A stretch of 64,000 nt of DNA from Salinicola endophyticus (GTDB lineage: Bacteria; Pseudomonadota; Gammaproteobacteria; Pseudomonadales; Halomonadaceae), in contig NZ_PZJO01000003.1 in the NCBI RefSeq assembly GCF_003206575.1, forward strand, positions 62,001 through 126,000. Reading direction: 5' to 3'. The notes beneath the pieces are model-generated. The model saw nothing but the letters and a program-made list of their open reading frames with translations. It was not told the origin of the DNA and searched no databases. The position numbers and the translations under genes are program-made. Below are positions 37,590 to 45,380 of the stretch, one piece after another. Position 1 is the first letter of the stretch; each line of letters opens with the position of its first letter.

Positions 37590-38444
37590 TCAGCGGGACG
37601 GGGGTTTCACCATCACGAAGTCGGCCGCCGCTTCCCACTCGGTATCGCCCTGGCTCACCGGCCGGTACGCCACGATCAGCGAGGCCTTGACCCCGAACAC
37701 CGCATCCGAGGCCAGGTAGTCGTCACCGGCCACGAAGAGATGGGTGACGATACGTTCGTAGTCCGGGTGGGTGAGCAGGAAGTGCATATGGGCCGGCCGC
37801 CAGGGATGGCGTCCGAGCCGGGTCAGCATATGGCCCACCGGGCCGTCGTCGGGGATCGGATAGGAGACCGGCTTGATGCCGACGAAGTCATAGCGGCCGT
37901 CGGGGCCGGTGACGAATACGCCGCGGTTGTTCCATGTCGGCTGCTGGCCGGGCTGCTGGACGTCGTAGAAGCCGTCGCTGTTGTCCGACCAGACATCGAT
38001 CCGCGCCCCCGCGATGGGCTGGCCATCGAGATCGAGAACGCGCCCCGTGTAGCGGCACGACTCACCCTTGCCATCGAGCGAGATGCAGCTGCCCATGGGC
38101 AGTTCCGGCGCCCCGTCCACATGGAAGGGGCCGAACACGGTGTTCTCGGTGGCACCCGCCGGACGGCGATGCGCGAGCGCATCCACCAGCATGGAGACGC
38201 CGAGGGTATCGGAGAGCAGGATGAACTCCTGGCGCTGGGCATCGCACAGCTGGCCGGTCCGGGTCAGGAAGTCGATCGCGACCTCCCACTCGGCCTGGGT
38301 CAGCCCGACCTCCTTGACGAAGTCGTGCAGATGACGAACCAGCGACGCCATGACCTCGCGCAGTCGCGGGTCGGTCGCCTCGCCCATACGCGCATTGACC
38401 GCCTCGACGGAGTTGGCTTCGGTGAAGTAGTCGATCCGGGGCAT
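37590..38444 (-). CDS. Hydroxyquinol 1,2-dioxygenase-type intradiol dioxygenase
   Basis: A 284-residue intradiol dioxygenase with the N-terminal linker domain of the catechol/hydroxyquinol group (LVRHLHDFVKEVGLTQAEWEVAIDFL) and the iron-binding core (FGPFHVDGAPE, NNRGVFVTGPDGRYDF, YPIPDDGPVGHML, RPAHMHF, containing the Tyr/Tyr/His/His ligands). Placement beside a maleylacetate reductase points to hydroxyquinol (1,2,4-benzenetriol) giving maleylacetate rather than catechol. The ATG at 38444 follows AAGGAGG; a longer frame through the next gene is spurious. It is the last gene of the iac operon. Confidence 0.85.
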   Translation of the reverse strand: MPRIDYFTEANSVEAVNARMGEATDPRLREVMASLVRHLHDFVKEVGLTQAEWEVAIDFLTRTGQLCDAQRQEFILLSDTLGVSMLVDALAHRRPAGATENTVFGPFHVDGAPELPMGSCISLDGKGESCRYTGRVLDLDGQPIAGARIDVWSDNSDGFYDVQQPGQQPTWNNRGVFVTGPDGRYDFVGIKPVSYPIPDDGPVGHMLTRLGRHPWRPAHMHFLLTHPDYERIVTHLFVAGDDYLASDAVFGVKASLIVAYRPVSQGDTEWEAAADFVMVKPPSR

Positions 38445-38497
38445 GCTCACTCCTCCTTGTCGGCCCGGTGCCAGGGCCTCGACATGTGATCGCGCCC

Positions 38498-39556
38498 CTA
38501 GGCCGGGCGCTCGCCACGCCAGGCGCGGCCCAGCAGCTCGCGGATGGCATGGCGCTCGATGGGGCGCGGATTCCAGTAGGGGTTCATGACCGCCAGCTCG
38601 GCCGCGCGGTCCAGGTCGGACTCGCGCATCCCCAAGGCCTCCAGGGCCAGCGGCGCGCCCAGGCCGGCGGCGAAGTCGTGCAGCCCGCCGCCCAGCTCGC
38701 CACCGAACAGACGTGCCGCAGGCGCCAGGACATCGGCCGCCGCCCGGGCGTTGTAGGCGGCGGTGTGCGGCAGCAGGATGGCATGGGTCTCGGCGTGGGG
38801 CAGATCGAAGCTGCCGCCCAGGGTGTGGCACAGCTTGTGGTGCAGCGACATGCCGACGCTGCCCAGCACGCTGCCGCACAGCCAGGCGCCGTAGAGCGCG
38901 TCGCTGCGCGCCTCCAGGTCGTGTGGTCGGGCGACGATCGCCGGCAGCGCCCGCTGCAGGCTGTCGAGTCCTGCCACGGCCATCAGCCCGGTCAGCGGGT
39001 TGCGATCGCGGGCATAGAGCCCCTCCACCGCGTGCGCCATCGCGTTCAGCCCGCTGGTCACACTGATCGCCGGCGGCAGGCCGAGGGTGAGTTCGGCGTC
39101 GTAGATCACCACCTCGGGCAGGATGTCGGGCTCTCTGATCGTGGTCTTCAGGCCGTTCTCGGTCTGCCCCAGAATGGGCGTGACCTCGGAGCCGGCGTAG
39201 GTGGTCGCCACCACGATCTGCGGGGCGTCGTTGCGGTGGGCGATCGCCTTGGCCAGCCCCACGGTCGAGCCACCGCCCAGCGCCACGACACAGTCGGCCT
39301 CGACCTGCGCGAACGCCGCCATGGCGCGCTCGGTCACGGCTACCGGGGTGTGCATGGAGGCTTCGCTGAACACCCCCACGCTCAGCTCGCCGAGCCGGGC
39401 CTGGAGCGCGAGCGCCGCGTCGCGACGGCTGGGCGTGGAGAGTACCAGCGCCCGGCGGCACGCCAGGCGGCGGATCTCGTCGGCGATCCGGGCCTGGCTG
39501 CCAGGCCCGAACAGGATGCGCGCCGGATTGGCGGTGTAAACGAACTCGTGCGCCAT
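38498..39556 (-). CDS. Maleylacetate reductase
   Basis: A 352-residue iron-type alcohol dehydrogenase-family enzyme (ALGGGSTVGLAKAIA for nucleotide binding; HHKLCHTLGGSFDLPHAETHAILLPH with the metal-site histidines). These blocks match maleylacetate reductases, which turn maleylacetate into 3-oxoadipate with NAD(P)H. Together with the next gene it forms a complete hydroxyquinol lower pathway. Start at ATG 39556 after GAGAGG. Its first codons lie 9 bp from the stop of the SnoaL-like gene. Confidence 0.88.
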   Translation of the reverse strand: MAHEFVYTANPARILFGPGSQARIADEIRRLACRRALVLSTPSRRDAALALQARLGELSVGVFSEASMHTPVAVTERAMAAFAQVEADCVVALGGGSTVGLAKAIAHRNDAPQIVVATTYAGSEVTPILGQTENGLKTTIREPDILPEVVIYDAELTLGLPPAISVTSGLNAMAHAVEGLYARDRNPLTGLMAVAGLDSLQRALPAIVARPHDLEARSDALYGAWLCGSVLGSVGMSLHHKLCHTLGGSFDLPHAETHAILLPHTAAYNARAAADVLAPAARLFGGELGGGLHDFAAGLGAPLALEALGMRESDLDRAAELAVMNPYWNPRPIERHAIRELLGRAWRGERPA

Positions 39557-39564
39557 GACGCCTC

Positions 39565-40131
39565 TCACTCCTTGAGCAGCACCGACTCGCTGGGAAAGTC
39601 CGTCGCCCAGCCTTCATGGAGCGGCGCCACGAACACGTTCTCGGTGCGCGTGCGGGTGATCTTCCACTGCCCGTCGGGCTCCTTGCGGAACGCATTGTTG
39701 AGCCGCGACGAGCGCAGCAGCGCCTTGCCGTTGGCGAAGATCCAGGGCTGGCAGTGAACCCACTGCCCCTCGGCGACGTCACCGCGGACCTGAATCTGCT
39801 CGGAGGTCAGGTAGTGGACGTTGAGCAGCAGCTTGGGGTCCTGGTCTTCTTTCCAGAAGCCCTCGAAGTGCCGCCGGATCGCCGCTGCTCCCTCGGCGCG
39901 CCCGAACTGGTTGTCGTAGTACTCGCCGACGCCTTCCCAGACCGCATCTTCGGTATACAGCGCCATGATCCGGTCGATACGTTCGGCGTCGCTGGTCACC
40001 CCGTACTCGGGAATCGGGGTGTCGCAGAGGAACATGTAGCGCGCCTGCAGACGGCGGATCTCGGCCTCGGCTTCCAGCGTCTCGATACGCCCCACCAGGG
40101 CTTTCACTTCAGCACTCGTCACTTCCGACAT
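39565..40131 (-). CDS. SnoaL/NTF2-fold protein of the iac operon
   Basis: A 188-residue protein with the SnoaL-like alpha-beta cone features (EIRRLQARYMFLCD, IDRIMALYTEDAVWEG, AIRRHFEGFW). Members are small isomerases, hydrolases or dioxygenase-like helpers. AAGGAG precedes the ATG at 40131. It lies inside the iac operon between iacG and the maleylacetate reductase. It may be an additional iac-pathway enzyme, possibly what others name iacI, but I cannot confirm that equivalence. Confidence 0.75.
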   Translation of the reverse strand: MSEVTSAEVKALVGRIETLEAEAEIRRLQARYMFLCDTPIPEYGVTSDAERIDRIMALYTEDAVWEGVGEYYDNQFGRAEGAAAIRRHFEGFWKEDQDPKLLLNVHYLTSEQIQVRGDVAEGQWVHCQPWIFANGKALLRSSRLNNAFRKEPDGQWKITRTRTENVFVAPLHEGWATDFPSESVLLKE

Positions 40132-40141
40132 GGTCGGTCTC

Positions 40142-40168
40142 CTTATCTGGCTTATCCGGCTTATCCGG
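40142..40168 (-). repeat. Three 9-bp tandem repeats before the SnoaL-like gene
   Basis: CTTATCTGG, CTTATCCGG and CTTATCCGG occur head to tail at 40142-40168; on the coding strand they lie directly upstream of the AAGGAG ribosome site. No function is known. Confidence 0.6.
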
Positions 40169-40215
40169 CGTGGCTTACGTGGCTTGCTTGCACAGTGACC
40201 GCTCGCCCGGAGAGG

Positions 40216-41142
40216 TCACGAAGGGGCGCCGAGACGCTCGATCACGCGTCCCAGCCCCGACTTGAGGGCATCGACTTCGTTCGCTGCCAGGCTCTCGAAC
40301 AGCCGCCGCTCGTAGTCGTCGGCCACGGTGAGCAGACGCAGCGCCAGCGTCTGCCCGGCCTCGGTGAGGCGCACGCTCTCGACGTCATCCACGCTCAGCA
40401 GACCGCGCTCACGCAACGCGGCGAGGGTATCCTCGAGCTCCGCGAGGGGTTGCGACACGCGCCGCGCCAGCACCTCGGCGGCCAGCGGCCCGCCATCGGC
40501 GAGCAGCGTCAACACCCGCCACTCGTTGTCATTGACGCCAAGGCTGGCGAGCCGCGGGTAGAAATCCCCCCGGTAGGCAGCCAGCGCCTGACGCATCAGG
40601 TAGAGCAGGTGCTGGCCCAGCCGGCCATCCATCTCCGTCGGTTCGCCGACGTCGAGCATCAACGGATGCGGCTCGGGCACGGCGTAGCGGCCGTTGTGGA
40701 AGACCAGGGCGCTGCCCTCGTTACGGTAGGCGTAGCGCAGCACTTCGCCGACGATGATCAGGTGATCGCCGCCCTCGTAGACGTTCCAGGTCCGGCATTC
40801 GAAATGTGCCGCGGCCCCTGTCACCCGGGCGACGCCACCCAGGCCCTGATCGGTGGCGATGCCGGCGAACTTGTCCTCGCCGCGCCGGGCGAAACGGTTG
40901 GAGATGTCGACCTGCTCGTTACCGAGCACGTTGACCACGAAGTATTCGGCGTGGCGGTAGGCATCGAGGCTGTAGGCGCCCTTGTCGATGCTCCACAGGA
41001 TCAGCGGGGGATCCATCGACACCGAGTTGAAGCTGCTGGCGGTGACGCCATGGTCCTCTTCGCCATCGCGTGTGGTGACCACCGTCACCCCGGTGGCGAA
41101 CTTGCCCAGCGCGCTGCGGAAATCTCTCGTATCGAAATTCAT
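40216..41142 (-). CDS. iacG: Flavin reductase fused to a MarR-like domain (IacG type)
   Basis: A 308-residue protein. Residues 1-160 are a flavin reductase domain (FRSALGKFATGVTVVTTRDG, VTASSFNSVSMDPPLILWSI); residues about 170-300 form a MarR-like winged helix (DNEWRVLTLLADGGPLAAEVLARRVSQPLAELEDTLAALRERGLL). The same architecture is known from C1, the reductase of Acinetobacter p-hydroxyphenylacetate hydroxylase, where the MarR part is an effector-sensing autoinhibitory domain. Here it should supply reduced flavin to the IacA oxygenase. Start ATG at 41142. Confidence 0.85.
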   Translation of the reverse strand: MNFDTRDFRSALGKFATGVTVVTTRDGEEDHGVTASSFNSVSMDPPLILWSIDKGAYSLDAYRHAEYFVVNVLGNEQVDISNRFARRGEDKFAGIATDQGLGGVARVTGAAAHFECRTWNVYEGGDHLIIVGEVLRYAYRNEGSALVFHNGRYAVPEPHPLMLDVGEPTEMDGRLGQHLLYLMRQALAAYRGDFYPRLASLGVNDNEWRVLTLLADGGPLAAEVLARRVSQPLAELEDTLAALRERGLLSVDDVESVRLTEAGQTLALRLLTVADDYERRLFESLAANEVDALKSGLGRVIERLGAPS

Positions 41143-41175
41143 CGGCGATGCTCCGTTGCGGTCCTCATAGGTTTG

Positions 41176-41367
41176 TCAGCGGCCCAGGCGCTCGGCGGTC
41201 TCGCCGCCGATGCCGTAGTCGCTCTTGGGAATCTCGCTGATGATCACGCGCACGTTGGCCGGCGGCGCCTGGAGAGAGTCCGCCACGGCATCGGTCACCT
41301 GGCGGATCAGGGAGGTCTTCTGGTTCGGGGTACGCCCCGCGATCATGTAGACGTGAACGGTTGGCAT
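41176..41367 (-). CDS. 4-oxalocrotonate tautomerase-family protein
   Basis: A 63-residue member of the tautomerase superfamily. The residue after the start is the proline that acts as catalytic base in this family (M-P-T-V-H-V-Y), and the helix RTPNQKTSLIRQVTDAVAD is typical. AAGGA precedes the ATG at 41367. It is embedded between iacF and iacG; I do not know it as a standard iac gene, so it may act on a keto-enol intermediate specific to this version of the pathway. Confidence 0.85.
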   Translation of the reverse strand: MPTVHVYMIAGRTPNQKTSLIRQVTDAVADSLQAPPANVRVIISEIPKSDYGIGGETAERLGR

Positions 41368-41387
41368 TGTTGTGTTCCTTGCTGGAT

Positions 41388-42359
41388 TCAGAGATCGAGA
41401 ACGAGTCGCTTGCCCCGGGCCCGGGAACAGCAGACGCACATCTGGTCGCCATCCTCGCGCTCGTCGGCGGTGAGAAAGTGGTCGCGGTGATCGATCTCGC
41501 CATCGAGGACGTCGGTCACGCAGGTACCGCACACGCCCTCCTCGCACTTCACCTCGACCTCGACCCCGGCTCGCGCCAGCGCCTTGGCGATGGTGTCCTC
41601 GGCGCCCACGCTGACGGTGACACCGGAACGTTCGGCGACCACCTCGAAGGCCTCGCCCGAGACGTCGACGTCGGCGGAGAAGAACTCCCGGTGAATGCGG
41701 GCATCATCGATACCGAAGGCACCGGCACGTCCGATCACCCAGTCCATGAAGCCCTGCGGGCCGCACACGTAGACGTTGACCCCGTCACGTGCCTCGGCCA
41801 GCACGGCATCCAGATCGAGCCGGGTCGCCGCATCGTCGTCGTGGTGATAGACCACGGCATCGGCCAGGCCGGCGGCCGCCAGCGCATCGCGGAAGGCGGT
41901 GACCTCCCGCGAGCGGGTGCAGTAGTGCAGCGCGAAGTCCTGCCCCAGCGCGTGCAGCCGCCGGGCCATGGCGATCATCGGTGTCACCCCGATGCCGCCA
42001 CCGAACAGCAGGCTCTGAGGCGCCGCCTCGTTCAGCGGGAAGTGATTCTTCGGCCCCTCGACCTCGAGGGTGCCGCCGGTTCGCACGATCCGGTGCAGGG
42101 TCTCGGAACCGCCACGACTGTTGGGGTCACGCAACACGCCGATCTCGTAGAAGGCGGTCTCGGCCGGGTCCGAGCAGAGCGAGTACTGCCGCCACAGGTC
42201 GACGTCGGCGTCGCGGATGTGCACGTCCAGGTGGGCACCGGCGGTGAACGGCGGCAGCGGGGCGCCGTCGAGTGCGCGCAGTCGCACTCTGGCGATGTTG
42301 CCGGGCTCGTCGATGCGTTCGTCGATGGTCAGCGCCAGGCGCGCTTTGGGAGTCTCCAT
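41388..42359 (-). CDS. iacF: Ferredoxin reductase component (IacF type)
   Basis: A 323-residue three-part electron-transfer protein: FMN/FAD-binding barrel (LWRQYSLCSDPAE), NAD-binding domain (LLFGGGIGVTPMIAMA, VYVCGPQGFMDWV) and a C-terminal plant-type [2Fe-2S] domain (CEEGVCGTC and a later Cys near MCVCCSRA). It should feed electrons to the IacC/IacD dioxygenase. ATG at 42359 fits a GAGG seven bases upstream; an ATG at 42365 overlapping the iacE stop codon is the alternative. A 499-residue longer frame is not real. Confidence 0.88.
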   Translation of the reverse strand: METPKARLALTIDERIDEPGNIARVRLRALDGAPLPPFTAGAHLDVHIRDADVDLWRQYSLCSDPAETAFYEIGVLRDPNSRGGSETLHRIVRTGGTLEVEGPKNHFPLNEAAPQSLLFGGGIGVTPMIAMARRLHALGQDFALHYCTRSREVTAFRDALAAAGLADAVVYHHDDDAATRLDLDAVLAEARDGVNVYVCGPQGFMDWVIGRAGAFGIDDARIHREFFSADVDVSGEAFEVVAERSGVTVSVGAEDTIAKALARAGVEVEVKCEEGVCGTCVTDVLDGEIDHRDHFLTADEREDGDQMCVCCSRARGKRLVLDL

Positions 42360-42364
42360 TGGCA

Positions 42365-43123
42365 TTACCTCATGTAGATCCCGCCGTTGACGTCCCAGCA
42401 GGCGCCATTGACGAAGGCCGCCTTGGGGCCAGCCAGCAGCACCACCAGCTCGGCGACGAATTGAGGGTCCCCGAGCCGGCCCACCGGAATATTGGCGATG
42501 GCCTGCTCGAGGTTGTCGCCCAGCACCGAACGCACCATGGGCGTGTCCATCGGGCCGGGGGCGATGGCGTTGCAGGTGACGCCGAACGGCGCCAGGTCGC
42601 GGGCGAAGATCTTGGTCAGGGTCAGGATGGCGCCCTTGGAAGCGGCGTAGTGGGCGCCGGTCGCGGTGCCGCCGTTCTGTCCCGCCAGGGAGGCGAGATT
42701 GACGATGCGCCCGTAGCCCCGGGCCTTGAAGTGGCGGCCGAAGATCTGGCTGCCGGCGAAGGTGCCGCCGGCGTTGGTGGCGAGCACGGCGTTGAAGTCC
42801 GCGGGGTCGATCTCCAGCACCCCCTGGACCGCCGTGCGGGCGGCGTTGTTGACCAGCACCTCCACCGAGCCCCAGCGTTCGAGGCACTTGTCGAGCACGG
42901 CCTGGAAGTCGTCGGGGCGGGCCACGTCGAGGGTCGCGGTCACCGCGGTCTCGCCGGAGAGGTCCAGCTCGCTGGCCAGCGCCGCGGCCGGCTCGGGGTC
43001 GATGTCGGAGATCACCACCCGGAAGCCGGCGCGGTGCAGGGCGCGCACCGCCTCGGCACCGAAGCCGCGCGCGCCACCGGTGACCACGGCGGTGTGGATC
43101 TTGTCAGGGGCAGGTAGCGTCAT
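42365..43123 (-). CDS. iacE: Short-chain dehydrogenase (IacE type)
   Basis: A 252-residue classical SDR. The cofactor motif is TGGARGFGAEA, followed by NNAA and the catalytic Tyr-Lys in HYAASKGA with a preceding serine in NLASLAG. The C-terminal GACWDVNGGIYM is typical. In iac clusters IacE is the SDR acting on an indole-acetate oxidation intermediate. Its ATG overlaps the iacD stop (ATGA at 43120-43123), a sign of translational coupling. Confidence 0.85.
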   Translation of the reverse strand: MTLPAPDKIHTAVVTGGARGFGAEAVRALHRAGFRVVISDIDPEPAAALASELDLSGETAVTATLDVARPDDFQAVLDKCLERWGSVEVLVNNAARTAVQGVLEIDPADFNAVLATNAGGTFAGSQIFGRHFKARGYGRIVNLASLAGQNGGTATGAHYAASKGAILTLTKIFARDLAPFGVTCNAIAPGPMDTPMVRSVLGDNLEQAIANIPVGRLGDPQFVAELVVLLAGPKAAFVNGACWDVNGGIYMR

Positions 43124-43617
43124 CAGAACAAATAGCTGAACGAGTTCAGCATCCCGTCGGAGTTGAGCAGACGTGCCACCTTGTGGCGGATCTTGAAGCC
43201 GCCCGGGGTGACGATGAGGGTGTAGGTCAGGTCGGCGGCCCAGATGCGCTGGCGCCCGAACTTGTCCTCGATCAGGTGTTCGGCACAGCGCACCCTGACG
43301 TCGTCGCCGTCGACGGACTCGATCACGAAGCGCGACAGCGTGCGCACGGTGCGCGCCGGCGGCGCCGAGGAGATCGAGAAGCCCTGCTGGAAGCGGGTGA
43401 TGCGCTCACGCCGCATGTGGGCATCGTCGTGGCACAGGTTGAGCGCGTCGTCGAAGTCCTGGGTATCGCCGATCGGCAGGGTGTAGAAGCCATCGTCGCT
43501 CCACAGGGCGAGCCACGCCTCGTAGTCGCGGTGGTCGAGCATGTCCGCCTCGGCCCAGATGAAGGCCTGGGCCTGCCATAGCAGGGAGTCACTGCGGGTA
43601 TCGGTCGGGGTGTTCAT
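43123..43617 (-). CDS. iacD: Aromatic ring-hydroxylating dioxygenase beta subunit (IacD type)
   Basis: A 164-residue NTF2-fold small subunit (AQAFIWAEADMLDHRDYEAWLALWSDDGFYTLPI and FGRQRIWAADLTYTLI regions) that stabilises the Rieske alpha subunit. Start at 43617, where ATGA overlaps the iacC stop codon. Its own stop overlaps the start of iacE. Longer upstream frames run inside iacC and are rejected. Confidence 0.88.
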   Translation of the reverse strand: MNTPTDTRSDSLLWQAQAFIWAEADMLDHRDYEAWLALWSDDGFYTLPIGDTQDFDDALNLCHDDAHMRRERITRFQQGFSISSAPPARTVRTLSRFVIESVDGDDVRVRCAEHLIEDKFGRQRIWAADLTYTLIVTPGGFKIRHKVARLLNSDGMLNSFSYLF

Positions 43618-44888
43618 GCCTGCATCATCCTTTTCCACATGTCGTACGCCGCGCGCATGCCGGTCTCGGCGCTGATGTGCCCGCGCGGGCCCGCCTCGCC
43701 GGGTTGCTCGTCCTCGAGGCCACGGTTGATCAGGATGGGCAGCTCGGCGCCCCCCTGGATGCCACGCTGGATGCGCTCCCACACCTCGGCGTCGTCGGGC
43801 GAACCGAAGCCCATGGGCCCCTGGAAGTGCTCGTGCAGCCGCAGTCGTGCACGGTTGGCGGCGTCGGGGCCGCCATCCATGCCGATGGCGATATGCCGGA
43901 TGTCGGTGTGATCGACGCTCACCGGCGTCAGCACGCGGAAGAAGGCCAGCGAGAACGACACGTTGGGGAACAGGTTGAGGTTGAAGCCGGCGCCGCCCAC
44001 GGCACGCACGATGCGCCGCACCTGGGCCTCGTCGTGCCCCTCGTCGCGCAGCTCCTGGGCCAGGGTCTGGAAGCGTTCGGGGATCGGCGCGTCGAGGTTC
44101 TCCTCGAGATCCACCAGTTCGGGGATCATCACCATGACCGAGTGGCCGTTGCCGAGATCCTCGACGTAGCCCTTGCCCTGTTCGAGGAACGAGAAGACCG
44201 CCTCGGTCTCATCGTCCAGCGACTGCAGGAACGACTTGTGTACCACCGGGAAGTGATAGGCATCGGTGGTGTTTTCGAGCTGGATCTTCCAGTTCATCGG
44301 GACGCTGAACTGATGCTCGCCGAGCACCTTGACCGGATACCCCGCGCCCTGCTTCATGAACAGGTCGATCCAGTGGGTCACCGGGCCGAGGAAATCGAGC
44401 AGCGGCTCGGCCTGCTCGTCGAAGGTGGCGAAGATCATCCCGGCGTAGGCTTCGGTGCGCAGCTTGAGCAGGCCGTGCTGCGCCTTGTCGAAGTCATCGC
44501 CGTACTGCTCGGGATAGGGCAGTGCGCGCAGCGAGCCGTCCAGGGCGTAGCCCCAGCCGTGGTAGGGGCACTGGAACGAGGCGGTCTTGCCCTGCTTCAC
44601 CTCGCACACCGTGGCCGCCCGGTGGCGGCAGCGGTTGATCATGACGTGGATCTTGCCCTTCCTGTCGCGCACCACGATCACCGGATCGCGACCCACCTGG
44701 GACAGCTTGAACGAGCCCTTGTCGGGAATTTCGCTCTCGTGAGCGACCCACACCCAGGTCTTCTTGAAGATGCGCTCCATCTCGGCGTCGAACAGCGCCG
44801 AGTCGTCGTACATGGGGGTGCGGATGTGGTCCTTGAACACCAGCTCATCCGGTTCAGGGACGAGGTCGATCCGGTTGTCGATCGTCAT
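43614..44888 (-). CDS. iacC: Rieske aromatic ring-hydroxylating dioxygenase alpha subunit (IacC type)
   Basis: A 424-residue oxygenase. The Rieske [2Fe-2S] ligands are C87, H89, C107 and H110 (CRHR...CPYHGW); the catalytic iron is bound by H212 and H217 with bridging D209 (TTDAYHFPVVHK). In the iac pathway this dioxygenase forms the catechol-type product from the oxidised indole-acetate intermediate. Anthranilate- or salicylate-type dioxygenases share the fold, but the gene order with IacA, B, E, F, G and H decides for IacC. GAGG precedes the ATG at 44888. Confidence 0.87.
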   Translation of the reverse strand: MTIDNRIDLVPEPDELVFKDHIRTPMYDDSALFDAEMERIFKKTWVWVAHESEIPDKGSFKLSQVGRDPVIVVRDRKGKIHVMINRCRHRAATVCEVKQGKTASFQCPYHGWGYALDGSLRALPYPEQYGDDFDKAQHGLLKLRTEAYAGMIFATFDEQAEPLLDFLGPVTHWIDLFMKQGAGYPVKVLGEHQFSVPMNWKIQLENTTDAYHFPVVHKSFLQSLDDETEAVFSFLEQGKGYVEDLGNGHSVMVMIPELVDLEENLDAPIPERFQTLAQELRDEGHDEAQVRRIVRAVGGAGFNLNLFPNVSFSLAFFRVLTPVSVDHTDIRHIAIGMDGGPDAANRARLRLHEHFQGPMGFGSPDDAEVWERIQRGIQGGAELPILINRGLEDEQPGEAGPRGHISAETGMRAAYDMWKRMMQA

Positions 44889-44977
44889 GATGGCCTCGCG
44901 CTAGTCAGCGGTTGTCAGGTCTTTGGCGAAACGTCTGTCGTGAGACGTCTTTCTGTCAGCGTCGGGTACGGCGTACG

Positions 44978-45325
44978 TCACTCGGGGACGACGAGTTCGC
45001 GGCCTATGCGCGCCTCGACACGGCAGTATTTCCAGAGCTTGTAGGTGCCGTCCCCCACGGGGGTGGTGCGGAAGAAGTTGCAGGCCTCGACGATCGCCTC
45101 GTAGGTCTCGACGTCGGCCATGATGTAGAAGGTCCAGGGCGCAGCGAGGGAGGGGCCGACCTGGATACGGTCATCGTCCATGATCCCCAGGATGGTGACG
45201 CCGGGCAGGCCGTCGATGCTCTGCAGCAGGGTGCGGGTGGCTTCCCAGACCTGCTTGGCCTCGTCGGCGGTGGCGTTCATGAAGTTCTGGTTGATGCCGC
45301 AGCAGAACAGTACGCGATGTTTCAT
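44978..45325 (-). CDS. iacB: Small conserved iac-operon protein (IacB type)
   Basis: A 115-residue protein (RVLFCCGINQNFMNATADEA at the start, IMADVETYEAIVEACNFFRTTPVGDGTYKLWKYCRVEARIG at the end) with a ferredoxin-like alpha-beta pattern resembling small muconolactone-isomerase-like proteins. No catalytic residue can be assigned. It lies between iacA and iacC, the usual place of iacB, whose biochemical role is poorly known to me. Start ATG at 45325. Confidence 0.75.
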   Translation of the reverse strand: MKHRVLFCCGINQNFMNATADEAKQVWEATRTLLQSIDGLPGVTILGIMDDDRIQVGPSLAAPWTFYIMADVETYEAIVEACNFFRTTPVGDGTYKLWKYCRVEARIGRELVVPE

Positions 45326-45380
45326 GTCGTGATTCTCCGTGGGTGCGTAAAGGGCCCGATCAGCGAAGGGATCGCCCGGC

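Noticed and set aside
37590-39782. 730-codon minus-strand frame suggesting a fusion upstream of the intradiol dioxygenase
   Set aside because: The part beyond 38444 is out of frame with the real maleylacetate reductase and has low-complexity Arg/Gly/Ala composition. A ribosome site and ATG at 38444 define the dioxygenase.
41388-42887. 499-codon frame extending iacF into the SDR gene
   Set aside because: The extension is a shadow of iacE in another frame; iacF homology starts at METPKARLAL and a ribosome site precedes 42359.
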